Part shown: positions 17,972 to 29,100 of the stretch, in pieces
Position numbering within the stretch: the stretch's first letter is position 1
Layout of the letters: each line of letters starts with the position of its first letter
Assembly: GCA_018239845.1 (NCBI GenBank)
Contig: JAFEGO010000066.1
Span: forward strand, 1-41,367
Length of the DNA: 41,367 bases
Origin: Verrucomicrobiota bacterium
Lineage (GTDB): Bacteria; Verrucomicrobiota; Verrucomicrobiia; Opitutales; Opitutaceae
Reading direction: 5' to 3'
Notes under the pieces: generated by a model
Told to the model about the DNA's origin: nothing
Seen by the model: the letters and a program-made list of their open reading frames with translations, nothing else
The model's database searches: none
Made by a program: the position numbers and the translations under genes

Positions 17972-17975
17972 AAAG

Positions 17976-18530
17976 TCAGAGCACGCGCCCGGTCGCCGGG
18001 TCGTAGCGGCCGCCGTCGGTGTCGAGCAGCCGGGACCAACGTTTTTGCGCGAGGCCTGGGTTGCGCTGCGCGAGCCGGAGCATCCGGCGGCCGTCGTCGC
18101 GCCAACCGCAGAGCGAACGCAACGCCTCGTCCCAACCGTGCTGCCACGCCTCGCGGATCACCGCGCGGCCGAGGGCCGCGAGTTCGGCCGGCACGCCCTG
18201 CGCGACGGCGTATTTCTCCCAGCCGTCCCAGGGATACGCACCGAAGGCGCTGCCCATCACCTCGTCATCGCGCAGCCGTGGGCGTTCGTCCGGCGGTTCG
18301 ACTTCCCACACGTGACTGCCGAGCTACGCCGTCACCCGCTCGTGCTCCCACGAGCCGGGCCGCTCCAGGGCAACGGCCATGTCGGCGACGAGCGCCGCGA
18401 GCACCGTCTCCAGCTTGCGCCCGGCATACTCGCGCGCGATCTGCGCCGCCGCGCGCCGCGTTTCCGCCGCCACCCGCAACATGACCCCGCGCGACCGCTT
18501 TGCGCCTCCGGGTGTCAAGTTTGATTGCAT
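17976..18530 (-). pseudogene. Small conserved gene with in-frame TAG
   Basis: One frame reads from ATG 18530: MQSNLTPGGAKRSRG, then helical 'MLRVAAETRRAAAQIAREYA' ... 'SWEHERVTA', a TAG (18324-18326), then 'LGSHVWEVEPPDERPRLRDD' to 'TGRVL' at 17976. The text continues smoothly across the stop, so the two halves look like one gene (184 codons) with a nonsense mutation, possibly Trp to stop. Alternatives: two genes, with GTG 18311 starting the second. Family unknown; first gene of the operon ending with primase and recombinase. Confidence 0.5.
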
Positions 18531-18546
18531 TGCCCACGAGTGGGCA
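18531..18546. promoter_or_regulatory. Operator-like dyad 1
   Basis: tgcccac-ga-gtgggca, perfect 7-bp arms, abutting the ATG at 18530 of the minus-strand operon. Candidate site for the divergent XRE repressor. Confidence 0.6.
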
Positions 18547-18587
18547 GTTTACTACCCAGATGTAAGCTAGTTTTCGGGACATGCCGT

Positions 18588-18600
18588 ATAGTGTCACTAT
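18588..18600. promoter_or_regulatory. Operator-like dyad 2
   Basis: atagtg-t-cactat, 13 bp, ending one base before the ATG at 18602 of the XRE gene; suggests autoregulation. Confidence 0.5.
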
Positions 18601-18601
18601 C

Positions 18602-18934
18602 ATGAGCGCCGATACCAAGCCGACTAGCCGTCTCCGTCAGCTCCGCGAAGCCGCCGGACTTTCCGTGCGCGAGCTGGCCCGTCAGCTCGGCGAAGATCAC
18701 TCCAACGTCGGCTATTGGGAGCGCACCGGCACGCTGCCCCGCTCCAACGTTCTGGTGCCGATGGCCGCAGCGCTCGGCGTCACGGTTGAGGAGCTGCTGG
18801 GCCAGGAGAAGCCGAAGCGGGCCGCGGCCCCCGGCGGCAAGGTGCGGCAGGTTTTCGAGCAGGTGCAAAAGCTCCCGCGCCGCCGCCAGGACAAAATCGT
18901 CGAGGTGGTCGAGGCGCTGCTCAAAGCGAGCTGA
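18602..18934 (+). CDS. XRE-family HTH transcriptional regulator
   Basis: 110 residues from ATG 18602 (MSADTKP). HTH_3 domain at about residues 10-66: 'LRQLREAAGLSVRELARQLG', 'SNVGYWERTGTLPRSN', 'LGVTVEELLG'. The basic/helical C-terminus 'VFEQVQKLPRRRQDKIVEVV' likely dimerises. It is divergent from the small-gene/primase/recombinase operon; two dyads lie between, so it is probably the maintenance repressor of this module. The earlier in-frame ATG (18581) would place the start inside dyad 2 and is less likely. Confidence 0.88.
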   Translation: MSADTKPTSRLRQLREAAGLSVRELARQLGEDHSNVGYWERTGTLPRSNVLVPMAAALGVTVEELLGQEKPKRAAAPGGKVRQVFEQVQKLPRRRQDKIVEVVEALLKAS

Positions 18935-18937
18935 AGG

Positions 18938-18960
18938 CCGGGCAGCGACCGGCCCGGTTT
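18938..18960 (+). terminator. Weak terminator after the XRE gene
   Basis: ccgggc / gcccgg (6 bp, 8-nt loop) then ttt and a T-rich stretch. Moderate support. Confidence 0.45.
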
Positions 18961-19076
18961 GCTTTCTTCTTTAGTTGCCCCGAGCCGGGGGCCGCGGGGG
19001 CGGCGGCAAGCGCCCCGCGTATTTTAGGGGCTCGCGGCGACACCCCGAGCGCAGCGAGTCGCCGCGCGCTGACCCA

Positions 19077-19406
19077 TCAACGAGCGCCGCTCGTAGCGCT
19101 CGCCGTCCGGCGCTTGCGGCGCTGCCGCAGCGCGCTATTTTTCCCGCCGTGACCGTGGCCCAGATAGTCCCGGAGCGTGCCGACTTTCACCGGCAATCCC
19201 GCCTCGTTCAGTTCGGCGGCGAGCTGTTCGTAGGTCCAGCCGGACGCGTGCAGCGTCACGAGTTTTTCCCGCACCGGCTCCAGCACGTCACCGGCGCTCT
19301 TCCGTTTTTTGGGCGGCGGACGCTCCCGCAGTTGCTCCAGTTTTTTATCCAGCTTCGTATAGTCGATCTTTTCGGCAATCGTACCGTAGTTCGTCCGCTC
19401 GCTCAT
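19077..19406 (-). CDS. Small basic protein with C-terminal HTH-like segment
   Basis: 110 residues from ATG 19406 (MSERTNYGTIAEK): a GGAGG with 8-nt spacing decides this start over ATG 19412; the longer frame to 19676 runs through the GTCCG array. A lysine-rich middle ('LREREPPPKKRKS'-like, seen as 'RERPPPKKRKSAGD') is followed by 'LHASGWTYEQLAAELNEAGL' and 'KVGTLRDYL', which is HTH-like as in TraK/MobC-type DNA-binding proteins. Basic tail 'RQRRKRR'. It likely binds the repeat array directly upstream. Family not identified with certainty. Confidence 0.65.
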   Translation of the reverse strand: MSERTNYGTIAEKIDYTKLDKKLEQLRERPPPKKRKSAGDVLEPVREKLVTLHASGWTYEQLAAELNEAGLPVKVGTLRDYLGHGHGGKNSALRQRRKRRTASATSGAR

Positions 19407-19484
19407 CGTCATTTCCTCCGTGGTTGGTTTCGCGTTACGAGCCGCGCGCGGGTCGCACGGCTTCCGCTGTATAGACCGCGACGC

Positions 19485-19638
19485 GTCCGTTTGGTTGTCG
19501 CCTTTTCCACCGCGGCCGGTCTCGCAGTTCGTCCGGTGTGCGTCCGGTTTTTCTCTCGCAGTCTGTCCGGCGCACGTCCGTCGCCGCTTCCGCGGCCTGT
19601 CCGGTTTTCGTCTCGCGGCGCGTCCCGCTGATCGTCCG
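19485..19638. repeat. GTCCG array in helical phase
   Basis: GTCCG at 19485, 19531, 19542, 19565, 19576, 19599, 19634 and GTCCC at 19622. Distances 46, 11, 23, 11, 23, 23 and 12 are close to multiples of about 11.5 bp. The array lies upstream of the basic protein gene. May be iterons or a centromere-like site. Confidence 0.55.
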
Positions 19639-19771
19639 CTGGCTTCGCCGCGCTTTGCGAGCGGGGTTGGTGTCATGGCACTATCTGCCGTTTTCGGATC
19701 ACCAAAAAAAGCTCCGACTAGCCCGATAAAAAGAGACGAAAGGGAGCGGTTCTGGACGCATCCGGCAAACG

Positions 19772-20125
19772 TTACGAGCGGTCTCGCTCCTCAATCTCAA
19801 GGAACAAGTCCTGAAGGTTTCCGTTGATATTCTGTGAATCCGTTTTGCTGGCCAAAACGAAGTCTTCTTTGGAGCCCTCCAGCGAACTAACGCCATCCAA
19901 AATGGCAAAAACGTTGGAGACCGTATCGACCATTGTTTGGCGGATGATCTCGAACAATACCGCGCGTTGCTCGGGCGTCAGAGCGGCATGAAGCGCAAGT
20001 GCACGTTTCCAATAAGGATCGCTGGCACTGTTGATCGCCGTTGAGGCAAATAGGTCTTTGTAGATCGCTGCATTTTGCTGAACGACAGCTTCCCGGAGTT
20101 TTGTCGCAAAGTCTTCTGGTTTCAT
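19772..20125 (-). CDS. Probable immunity protein for the RHS toxin
   Basis: 117 residues from ATG 20125 (MKPEDFATKLREAV), just 6 bp after the RHS stop. Helical: 'DPYWKRALALHAALTPEQRA', 'VSNVFAILDGVSSLEG', acidic end 'EIEERD'. No signal peptide. Small size, position immediately after an RHS toxin tip and same strand are the usual marks of a cognate immunity gene. The family is not recognised. The longer ORF would need a TTG start at 20131. Confidence 0.7.
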   Translation of the reverse strand: MKPEDFATKLREAVVQQNAAIYKDLFASTAINSASDPYWKRALALHAALTPEQRAVLFEIIRQTMVDTVSNVFAILDGVSSLEGSKEDFVLASKTDSQNINGNLQDLFLEIEERDRS

Positions 20126-20131
20126 AGGCAA

Positions 20132-23100
20132 CTATTTCCTAACGCTCGGATAGAGGTCTTTGTTCAACTGGATCAGTTCTTGGAGTTTCGAGTTTGGGAC
20201 GTCGGGATAAACTCGCCGGAGTTCCATGATGTCGCGAGCAATTACATCGCGCGCGCTGGTGAAGCCTTCGGTGCTGCGCGACACGATGCCGTTGGGACCG
20301 CGTATCGTGTGCCCGACTTTGCGGACAAGAATCGAGGGCGCGGTTGCTGGATCATACCCCGGAATGAGCTTTTCCATAACCGCCTTTTGGCCGACGTGGT
20401 GGGCATCCAAGCCCGAAACCGTTCCCCTAATGTCGCCGTAAATGCCGACACTAAATTTTCCCGGCACACTCTCTGCGGCGGATTGCCCAAAGTTACTCGC
20501 GGCTCTCGCAGCCCTGCTTTCATTAATATTAGCCAAAATCTGGGCCCGCATTCCAGCGGCCACGGCCGCCGGAGCGTTTGCTTCCGATAGGTAGAACATG
20601 CCCGTCTTCATCCCTTGGGCATCCGCCCCTAACTTGGCTCCTGCCAAACCGAGGAAGGCGGCAGTGAAATCACTCTGCGCCGCCTTAAAGTCACCGGTTG
20701 CCAGATTATACCCACCGCTAACGGCATTCGTAGCCCCAAAGGTCGCGGCTTGCGCGGTGCCAACCAATGCGTTGGCATTGAAATCAATGCCCAGGTAATT
20801 GACGTTCACGCTGTCACTGGCGTTGAACACCTGGCTCGAGAACATCAGATCCGGCGGGATATCGCCCTGCATGTAGAGCGACATGCCGGCCGTGAAAAAA
20901 TCCTGGCCCGTGTTGTAAAATTCGCCCAAACCATTGTCCAAGGTTTCGCCAAGGTCATAGGCTTCACTCCCGAAGGCCTTGCCGAATCGGCCGTCGGGAT
21001 CGAAATAGTTCACCGGATCGCCATTGGCGAAGTCATAGAGCGACATGCTCGCGCCGTGGCCCATGGGATCGGGCGAGATGAATCGCCCGGCGGTTGGATC
21101 ATAATAACGCGCGCCGAGGTAGTAGAATCCGGTGGGATCAATGCGGCGACCGCGCCACGCGGTGGCCTCAGCCAAGCGGGCAGGCTCCGTGAAAGGCTCG
21201 GCCCAGCTCTCTGGCAGCGGGCCGTAAGCGCTGACGCGGGTGTTGAACCATGACACGACGCCGGCGCTCACAGAAGCCACGCCATTGCCAGACAAGTCGT
21301 TGATGACGCCTTTGGTCGTGCCAGACGACTCGATCACCGTCGCTTCGAGCCCACCAGTGCCTTGCAATGAGCCATAGCGGCCATTCAGATCGGGCCCATA
21401 GACTTTCCACACGCGCTCGCCGCTGACGGTCGCCGCAATCTCGAGGAATTCGACCTGCGGATCGTACCATGAGCCGGTCGTAAGCGCATCACCGGCATTG
21501 GCTCCGGCGCGCACACTCTGGTACGTGGTCTGGAGCCGACGGCCTAGGCCGTCGTAAACGGCCGACCAAGTGAAGCCCGCATTGAAGGCATCGCGCTGGG
21601 TCATGCGAATGAGCCGGCCCAAGCCATCCCACTTCAGGACCTGAGTCTTGCCATCGGAGTAAAGCCGGTCGGTTACGTTGCCATTATCGTCATACTTGCT
21701 CGTCACCGTCACCGGCTGCGGCGTAACCTCAAAGGTCTGCGGTCCCATGGTGCCGGTCGAAGCGATGGCCGTCAGAGAATAGCTGCGGGGCTTCAAATCC
21801 ACAACGGCGCTCCAGGTGCCCACCGAATCGGCTGGGTTGAAGTCAACCCATGGAATCTTGGCCCCGTCGAGGCGCAGGTAAACCGAGGAGGCGCCGGGTG
21901 CCGTGCCGGCGGTAAGGATGGTGCGGGGAGCGCCATTGAGGGATTCCTCGATGGTGCGGCCAAAGTCGTTGATCGCGTTACCCGTGACGCGCCAACTGGC
22001 GTCTCGATAGGCGGAGGTACGCACGCCGAGGCCGCCCGTCGTGTTACCGTCGAACTGATAGGTCAGCGACTGGGATGCACCCACCGCGTTGACGTAGCTC
22101 TCGGCGGCGAGTTGGCCGCGATCCGTGTAGCTGTAGGCGCGGGATTCGTTCCACGTGCCGGCCCCTTGGCGCTGGATGGAGTACGACGTGATCTTCGAGT
22201 CATCGCGCCAGCCCAGTGATTCGATCAGCGGTGTGCCGCCGCTGACGGTCGTCGCGGCACCCGTGATCCGACCGCGGGCATCGCGAGACTGGACCGCAAA
22301 GGCCCAGCCGGCACCGCTACGGCTGGAGAGCAGGCCGTTGTCTTGATAGCCAAAATCAAAGGACTGCCCGCCAACCGTGACGTTGCCCAACGCACCGTCG
22401 GCCCGGTAGCCAAAGATGCGCGAAATGCCGGCACCTGAGCCGAGCGAAGTGATACCCGCGCCCTTGTCGAGGGAGTGGCGGCGACCCGCGGCATCCCACG
22501 TCTGGGTCAGGTGTGTCTTCAAGACGCCCGCGATGGTCGTCTGCTCATCGATGATCTGCCCGTAGTCATCATAGCCGCGGGTCACCACGGTACTCGGGCA
22601 GGCGACACTGTCGGCCGAGATTTGAGTGATCGAAAGGGGCAATCCGCGCTTATCATAAAGATAGGTGGTGGTCTGGTCGGTCTCCGACCCCGTGCCATCG
22701 CTGGTCACGGTGTAAGGACGAAGGAAGGCGTCGTAGGTCGTGGTGAAAACGGTGCCACGCGGATCGGTCGTCTGCCAAGGCAGGCCGGCCCAAATATTGC
22801 CGACCGGATAATAAGAATAGCCAAATTGCCGGGTGGCCGCGGCACCGTAGGCGGGCTGAAGCTTGGCACTCGTCATGCGGCCAGCATTGTCGAAGACCGC
22901 ACTGCTGAGGAGCTGGCCGTTGGCCATCGCCCTGGAAATGCGGTTGCCGGCCGCATCGTAGGCATAAACGGTAGTCGTGCCGTCGGACAACTCATCCTGC
23001 TTCAACTGGCCCAACGCATCGTAGGCATGCCGCGTAGTCCGGCCCATTTCGTCGGTGGACGAAAGCAGGTTTCCGGCTAGGTCATAGCGGTTGAGAACGA

Positions 23101-26100
23101 ACTTCCCATCAGCAAACCGGCTCAGCAACGGCCGCCCCGACGTATCCGTGTAGACCGTTGAGACAATCGCGCCAGCTCCAGTGCCTTCAGTGACCGTGAT
23201 CGCGTTGTGATCATCAGAGTAGCCGTACGCAGTCACATGCACAACCGTGCCGGAAGCATCCTTGGTTTCACTGCGGACCGTACGACTCAAGGCATCGGTC
23301 GTCGTGGTTGATCGCTCAAGTGCGCCATTCACCACGACAAAGGTCTTGGCGCTGGCACCATAATAAGTGGTCGAGACTTGCTGGCCAGTGGTAGAGGTAG
23401 CCGCGGGACCAATGGTGATCCTCGGACGGTTCAAGCCATCGTAAGTCGTGCCGAAGGTTTTGCCCTCGGCATCCGTGCGGCTGACGATGTTGCCGCGGCG
23501 ATCCGATACCGTGACCTCCGTAGCCAGTGTGCTACCCGCAGAGCTCTTCAGCGTGCGGGTGACCGTGCGGGCAACTTCGTCATAGGTTGTCTCCCAATAA
23601 CTGCCATTGCGCAGGATTTCCTTTTGCAACCGCCCATCCGGATAGTAACGCCATTCCTGGGCCGAATCATCGGGATTTTCCTGCCGGCGCAGCTGGCCGG
23701 TCGACGTATAAAATTTCTTCGTCACTCCGCCGAGCGGATTGGTGTGCTGGGCGAGACCACCACCCGGCTCGTATTCAAACGATTCCGTGCGCAAGGGCGT
23801 GCCCGCGGTATTGGTGCTGGCAAAGTAACTTCTGGTCTTGAGCTGCCCAATCTCGTCGTAAGTCATCGCAATGGCGTGACCGCGCGGACTAATCGAGGCC
23901 ACCAAGTTGCCGAACAGATCGTGGACGTAAGTGGTCCTGGCGAACTGGGCATCGCCGCTGGGAGCCTCGACCCCGGAGCCATCGGCCTTCGCCTGACTGC
24001 GCCAGGTTAGCTCCTCTTTGATGCGCCCGGCGCCATCGTAATTCCGTCGGACCCAGTCTTCGGGTCCGCTGCGCGGCCCGTCAACCCACGCCATCTCTCC
24101 GTTGCCATTATAGTAAGTCCGCCAGAGGCCGAGCGTCCGGCCCGTTTCATCGCGCACATCCTTGACGGTGGTACGGCCCATCGCGTCATAGGAGTACACG
24201 GTACGGCGGTCATCGCCATCGCGCGACTCCACCAACTCGCCGCGCAAATTGTAGGCGTAGTTGACGACTACCGACGGATCGGTGGTGCCGGTATAACCGG
24301 TCTGCTGAGATAGAAAACCCGCGGGCGAATAATCGAAGTCCGTTTGAGCGACATCGCTGGTGCCAAAGGCCGCATACTTGCGCACCAACAATCCGCGGCT
24401 GAAGAGCGTTCCTGGCGTCGTTGCGCTGGAGCGAGCGCCATATTCCATTTTGTCCTCCCGGAGCTGCACTGAGCCCTTCAGGGTGACGACGCTGGTCGGA
24501 AGGAACGGGTAGTCGGTGTTCGTGTAATAAAACTGAGTGGTAATGCCAGCGGGATCTGTCACTGAGACAGGTTGGTTGCGGGCGTTATACACGGAGGTGG
24601 TCGTCACGGTCTGGGCAGCCGTCGCAGGGTCACCATCAAGGTCACCTGTGACCTTGAGTTCCTTAACGTTGCCATGGGAGTCATACTTGTATTCGCTGAA
24701 CAAACCACGTTTGTCGCGGACGTTCTTCACGCTGCGCGGATAAGCCCCGTCTGTCGTATCGGTTATCGAATACCAATTCGTTTCAATAGTCCGACCGAGT
24801 TCATCCGTGACTTTGTGGACCAAGCCGTCGGCATACTCATAGACAGTTTCCTTGTGGGTCACGCTGTAATAGGCATCCCGGATCTTCGTCTTCCCTGTCT
24901 CAGAATAGTCGAATGTGGCATTCACGACGGGCTTCAAATCGGTACCCACGGTGGCTTTCTGCTGCGTGACCCGGCGGTCGGCATCATATGTATTTTCCAA
25001 GATCCGTCCGTCGGGCTTGCTCTCGCGGACGATAAGATGGCTGGAAGTCGGCACATCGGTCCTGCCACCTGGATCCAGTCCCACCATGCGGCCAACCGCA
25101 TTATAATGGTCCAATGGCGTCGCGTCGGGATGATTCCTAACCTCCTCAGTTACTTCATTGCCATCGGGACCTTGGTGAGTTTCCCAATGGGACTCATAAA
25201 GCCAATCGGTCACCGTATCCCCATTGGCCGCCATATATCCGGCCTCGTCAAAGACCGGCACGGAGGTCATCTCGGTACCATATTCGTATCGGTGGATCGA
25301 GCCATCCGGCAATTTGACCTCGGTCAGATTCCCCGAATCATCATAAGTATAGCGCACCAAGCGGCCATCGACCGTGAAAGCCTCGAGGATATGTCCATAA
25401 ACATCGTAGGCGAAATTGACCGCATTGCCATTGGAAGATTGAATGCGGGCGATCTTGCCATAATCGTTGGCCATGGAATCGGTCCCATAAGTGAATAGAT
25501 GATAATTCCCCCGATTATCACTCCATTTATCAAGATAGGGCCGCTCACGAGTCATCCCGGTCACCGGGAACTGGCGGATGCGGTAAATTCTCGTAGCCCC
25601 ACTAGCCGTGGAGAGCGTGTACAAGGTATTGGCTCCTTCGACCGAGCGAACGATGCGGGCGTTATAGAGGTTGGTAACGCCGCCAGTCAGATTGCTCGCG
25701 TCAGGGTTACTTGTGAAGCTTGGCATCCAAACATCAGCCGTACCTTGTCGGCTGTAGGCGACCACCGACCCATCAGCATCCGCAGCCTGAATGATGGACT
25801 GGTCGTCTGTGATTGTGAGGTAAGGATTGTAACCAAAGAGCCAACCATATCCGAACTCATTTGAGGCCAGCTGTTTGCTTGAGTAGCTCCGCCGGACCTC
25901 CAAAGGCATCGGGCCGTCGAGCCGGAGATCAATGTTGTCTTGATAGAATTCACCCGTGGTAGAATTGACGGGGTCGCTAACCATCGACCACGTCCGCTTG
26001 AGGAAGGACGGATCGGACAAATCGCCCTTGTCGGCGCTCCGCTTTAGCGCATCAACCAGCGAGATGCCAGGATTTCTAGTCCGCATGAGGGCCAGTTGCT

Positions 26101-29100
26101 TCGCCTGAGCCTTGGTCAGGACATAGGCCTTGTCGTGATCGAACCGGTCAAGATAGACGAACATATCGTTGGGATTGGTATTTGCAGGCGCGATATTCGT
26201 AACCGGCTTTTCGTTAACATTGTAAGGTTCCAGTCGGATCAAGGCGATGTGTCCGTTCACCCAGACCACGGTTCCGTATCCACTGATATACTGCTCGATC
26301 GGAACGCCGCCGAACCCACCGTTGGCCAAGCCAGCCATATTGCCCGAAATCAAGGCCTGGCCCAGAGACTGACCGTAAATCAGCGCGCCCATGCCCTTAT
26401 AAGCATGACCACTGCTGACCATGGGGCCTGGCGTGATATAGGCGTAGGTAAAATCACGTAAAGTAATATCGCCAAAGGCGGAACTCAGTGAACTCCACAC
26501 GCCTGGATCCCAGTCTTTCAGCGCCTTCGTCACACCATCGACCGTATAAAGCACATTTCCGGCAGCGTAATAGTTGTCCTTGGTGAGCCAAATCATGCCG
26601 CCATGGCCATCCTGCTGACTCAGCTTAAGCAGCCGCACGGTTGAAATCGCGCCATCGTCTCCGAAGAAATTACGAATGGTATTATGCTCTTCGGCGGAAG
26701 AGGCCGTTATCCAAACCGGCAGATAGTCCATTACATTGACCCCAAATGGCACGGCGGAATCGGCATGGATGGTTCCGTTTGAAACGGCTCCATCTTCCCG
26801 TAAATACATATCCACGCCCGCCTGATTCAGGATGATCTCGCCGTCGTTTGGCAGAGCTCCGTTGATCCGCCGGGCAAAAAACTTGGAAAGACCCACGGCA
26901 AACTGGGAGACGATGTGTCGCTTGTGCAGCGCCGTGTTGATTTCATCAAAATGACTCGTGTTGCGGTAATAAGTCATGCCCATGAGGTAGGTAAGGATAC
27001 GATTGGCCTCCTCGCCATCGACACTGCTAGGGTCGATGCCCCTCTGTCGCTCAAGCTTCCAGTGATCCTCGGCATGGGTCTGAAGCATGCGATCAGTTAC
27101 GCGGCCGTCATTTATACATATCGCGGCCAGATCACCTTTGCTGATCTGGACGGTCTTCGTATAATCCAACGGCGAAAAATTCTGGCCGAGGTAACGATCC
27201 CAATAGCCATAGGACCCCGCCTGATTGCGCGGGAAGTTGATGTGACGGCTGTGAGCGATGGCGATATCGATGAGAGCGTCGCTGGAGTTGAGGGTGGTGG
27301 TCTTGCGCTGGGCCACCAATAGGTCGGCATCATTCGTGAATTGATTCTCCCCAATAGCGGCCGGCCGGAATGGTGCCAACCTCAGTCCCAGGGTGTGGTT
27401 GTTACCGCCGAGCGAAGTCGCCTCGACGATCAACCTGCGATTGTGCAGGTCGAGCAAACGCAGGGTGCCGGTTTCGATTTTCTTCTCCGGGTGGCTGTGA
27501 CTGGAAACGGTGACTGTCACCGTATCAAAAATCCCGGTTTTGGTCTGGAGGCTTTCCAAAGGCACTGAGCGTCCTTGGATCTGCACCGCCGGACGGAAGT
27601 CCTGCCAACGGCTGACGTTGCTGCGGCGATTCCGATAATGGACGCCCATGTCATCCATGCTCAAGGTGGGAGCCGATTCCTTTAGGGATTGAGCAATGAA
27701 CTTGGGGAAAAGTTCAGCCACCGTATCATCCGCACCAAGGGCGTGGATCGCCGGATCGAGTTGGAGATATTTATTCACCCAGCGTCGGCCGCTGTTATAA
27801 TCGCTCGGCAGAAAGTCATAGGGATTGTAGCCCTCGGTCACCTCAGTGTCCTTGAGCCAGGGGAAGAGGTGCACCCATCGGCCTTCAACGTACGCGGCGA
27901 CCCAAGGGTAATTGACCGCCACCAAGTGATCGCCTTGCGCACCGTAGAGAGCACCCACATTATTTACCGCACCGCTTAACTGGACTCTCAGTACTTTGCT
28001 GATGTCGGCGTCCAGCATGCGCAGTTTATCGTGCCCAGCTTCCATGTAAGCCGCCGGTACGCCAGCCTGACGCAGGAGATAGACCAGCAGGGCACATTGC
28101 TCCCATGGCGAGCCTTGCCCTTCCATGTAGGTGGCGAGGGCGCCACGGCTCACACCACCCTGATTCACGGACTTCGAGGACACCTCGCCCTCTTGATTGT
28201 AGCTGAGCGCATCGGTCACCTCGATTTCGTTGATGACGTAGTTGGTGAGCGCAATGGGATCGTTGCCCATGTCGGCCACAAACTTGTCCAGGATCGGATG
28301 GCGGCGAAGTTCGGGGCTGTGGTCGAGCTCGGTATAGCTACTCGGGTTGACTGGCGTGGCGGCGGCGCTATTGGCCATCGGCACGAACGCTTCAATCCGC
28401 ACCTTGTCAATAAAGGTGCTGGTATCGACGTCATGATCGACACCGGTCAACTGCAACGTGCGCATACCTGCTTCCACGGTAAAAGTGCGCGTAACGTACT
28501 CTTGGAAGGCAATATCGCCGGGTACAATTGTATCAACCGCCACTCCATCCACCGTAAATGCGACCGCCTTGGCCGAAGGATCTATCGATCGTTTGGCTAC
28601 TTGCAACGAAAGGACATAGGTGCCGGCGCTCGGAAATACCACAGACTGGCGGATCCAACCGTCGCGCTGCAAGATGGCCACTTGGGAGCCATCTGGAGCA
28701 CTTGGATTATTGTAGGCGCTGCCATTCTGTGCCAGATAGGCAGTCAGATAGCCGAACGCATCCACCGGCTTGAAAGTCCAAGCCGACGAAACCACGGCGG
28801 GGCCCGAGGCAAATTGCCCAGCCGCCAACTGTGGTTGCTCAAAACTGCCATCAGCCAATACTGGCGTACCGTTGGGAATCGCACTCAGAGAGTAATTACC
28901 TGCTGTGTAACCCGAGGGGGCAGGCACGCTCTCAAAATGAGGCTGATGAATAAATGTGGATTGCCAAGGACCACGGTCGTCAAAATCCAGCGAATAGCCA
29001 TAGGAATTGATCGCGTAGATGGAGGAGTCGCCGCTTGAAGCCCACCACTTGGTCATGGACCCGTAGGTGGGGGCGCCCGGCCCATCGGGATAAAGGACCA

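Noticed and set aside
19077..19676. Full 199-aa reading of the small basic protein
   Set aside because: The first 90 residues come from the GTCCG array; a good ribosome binding site supports the start at 19406.
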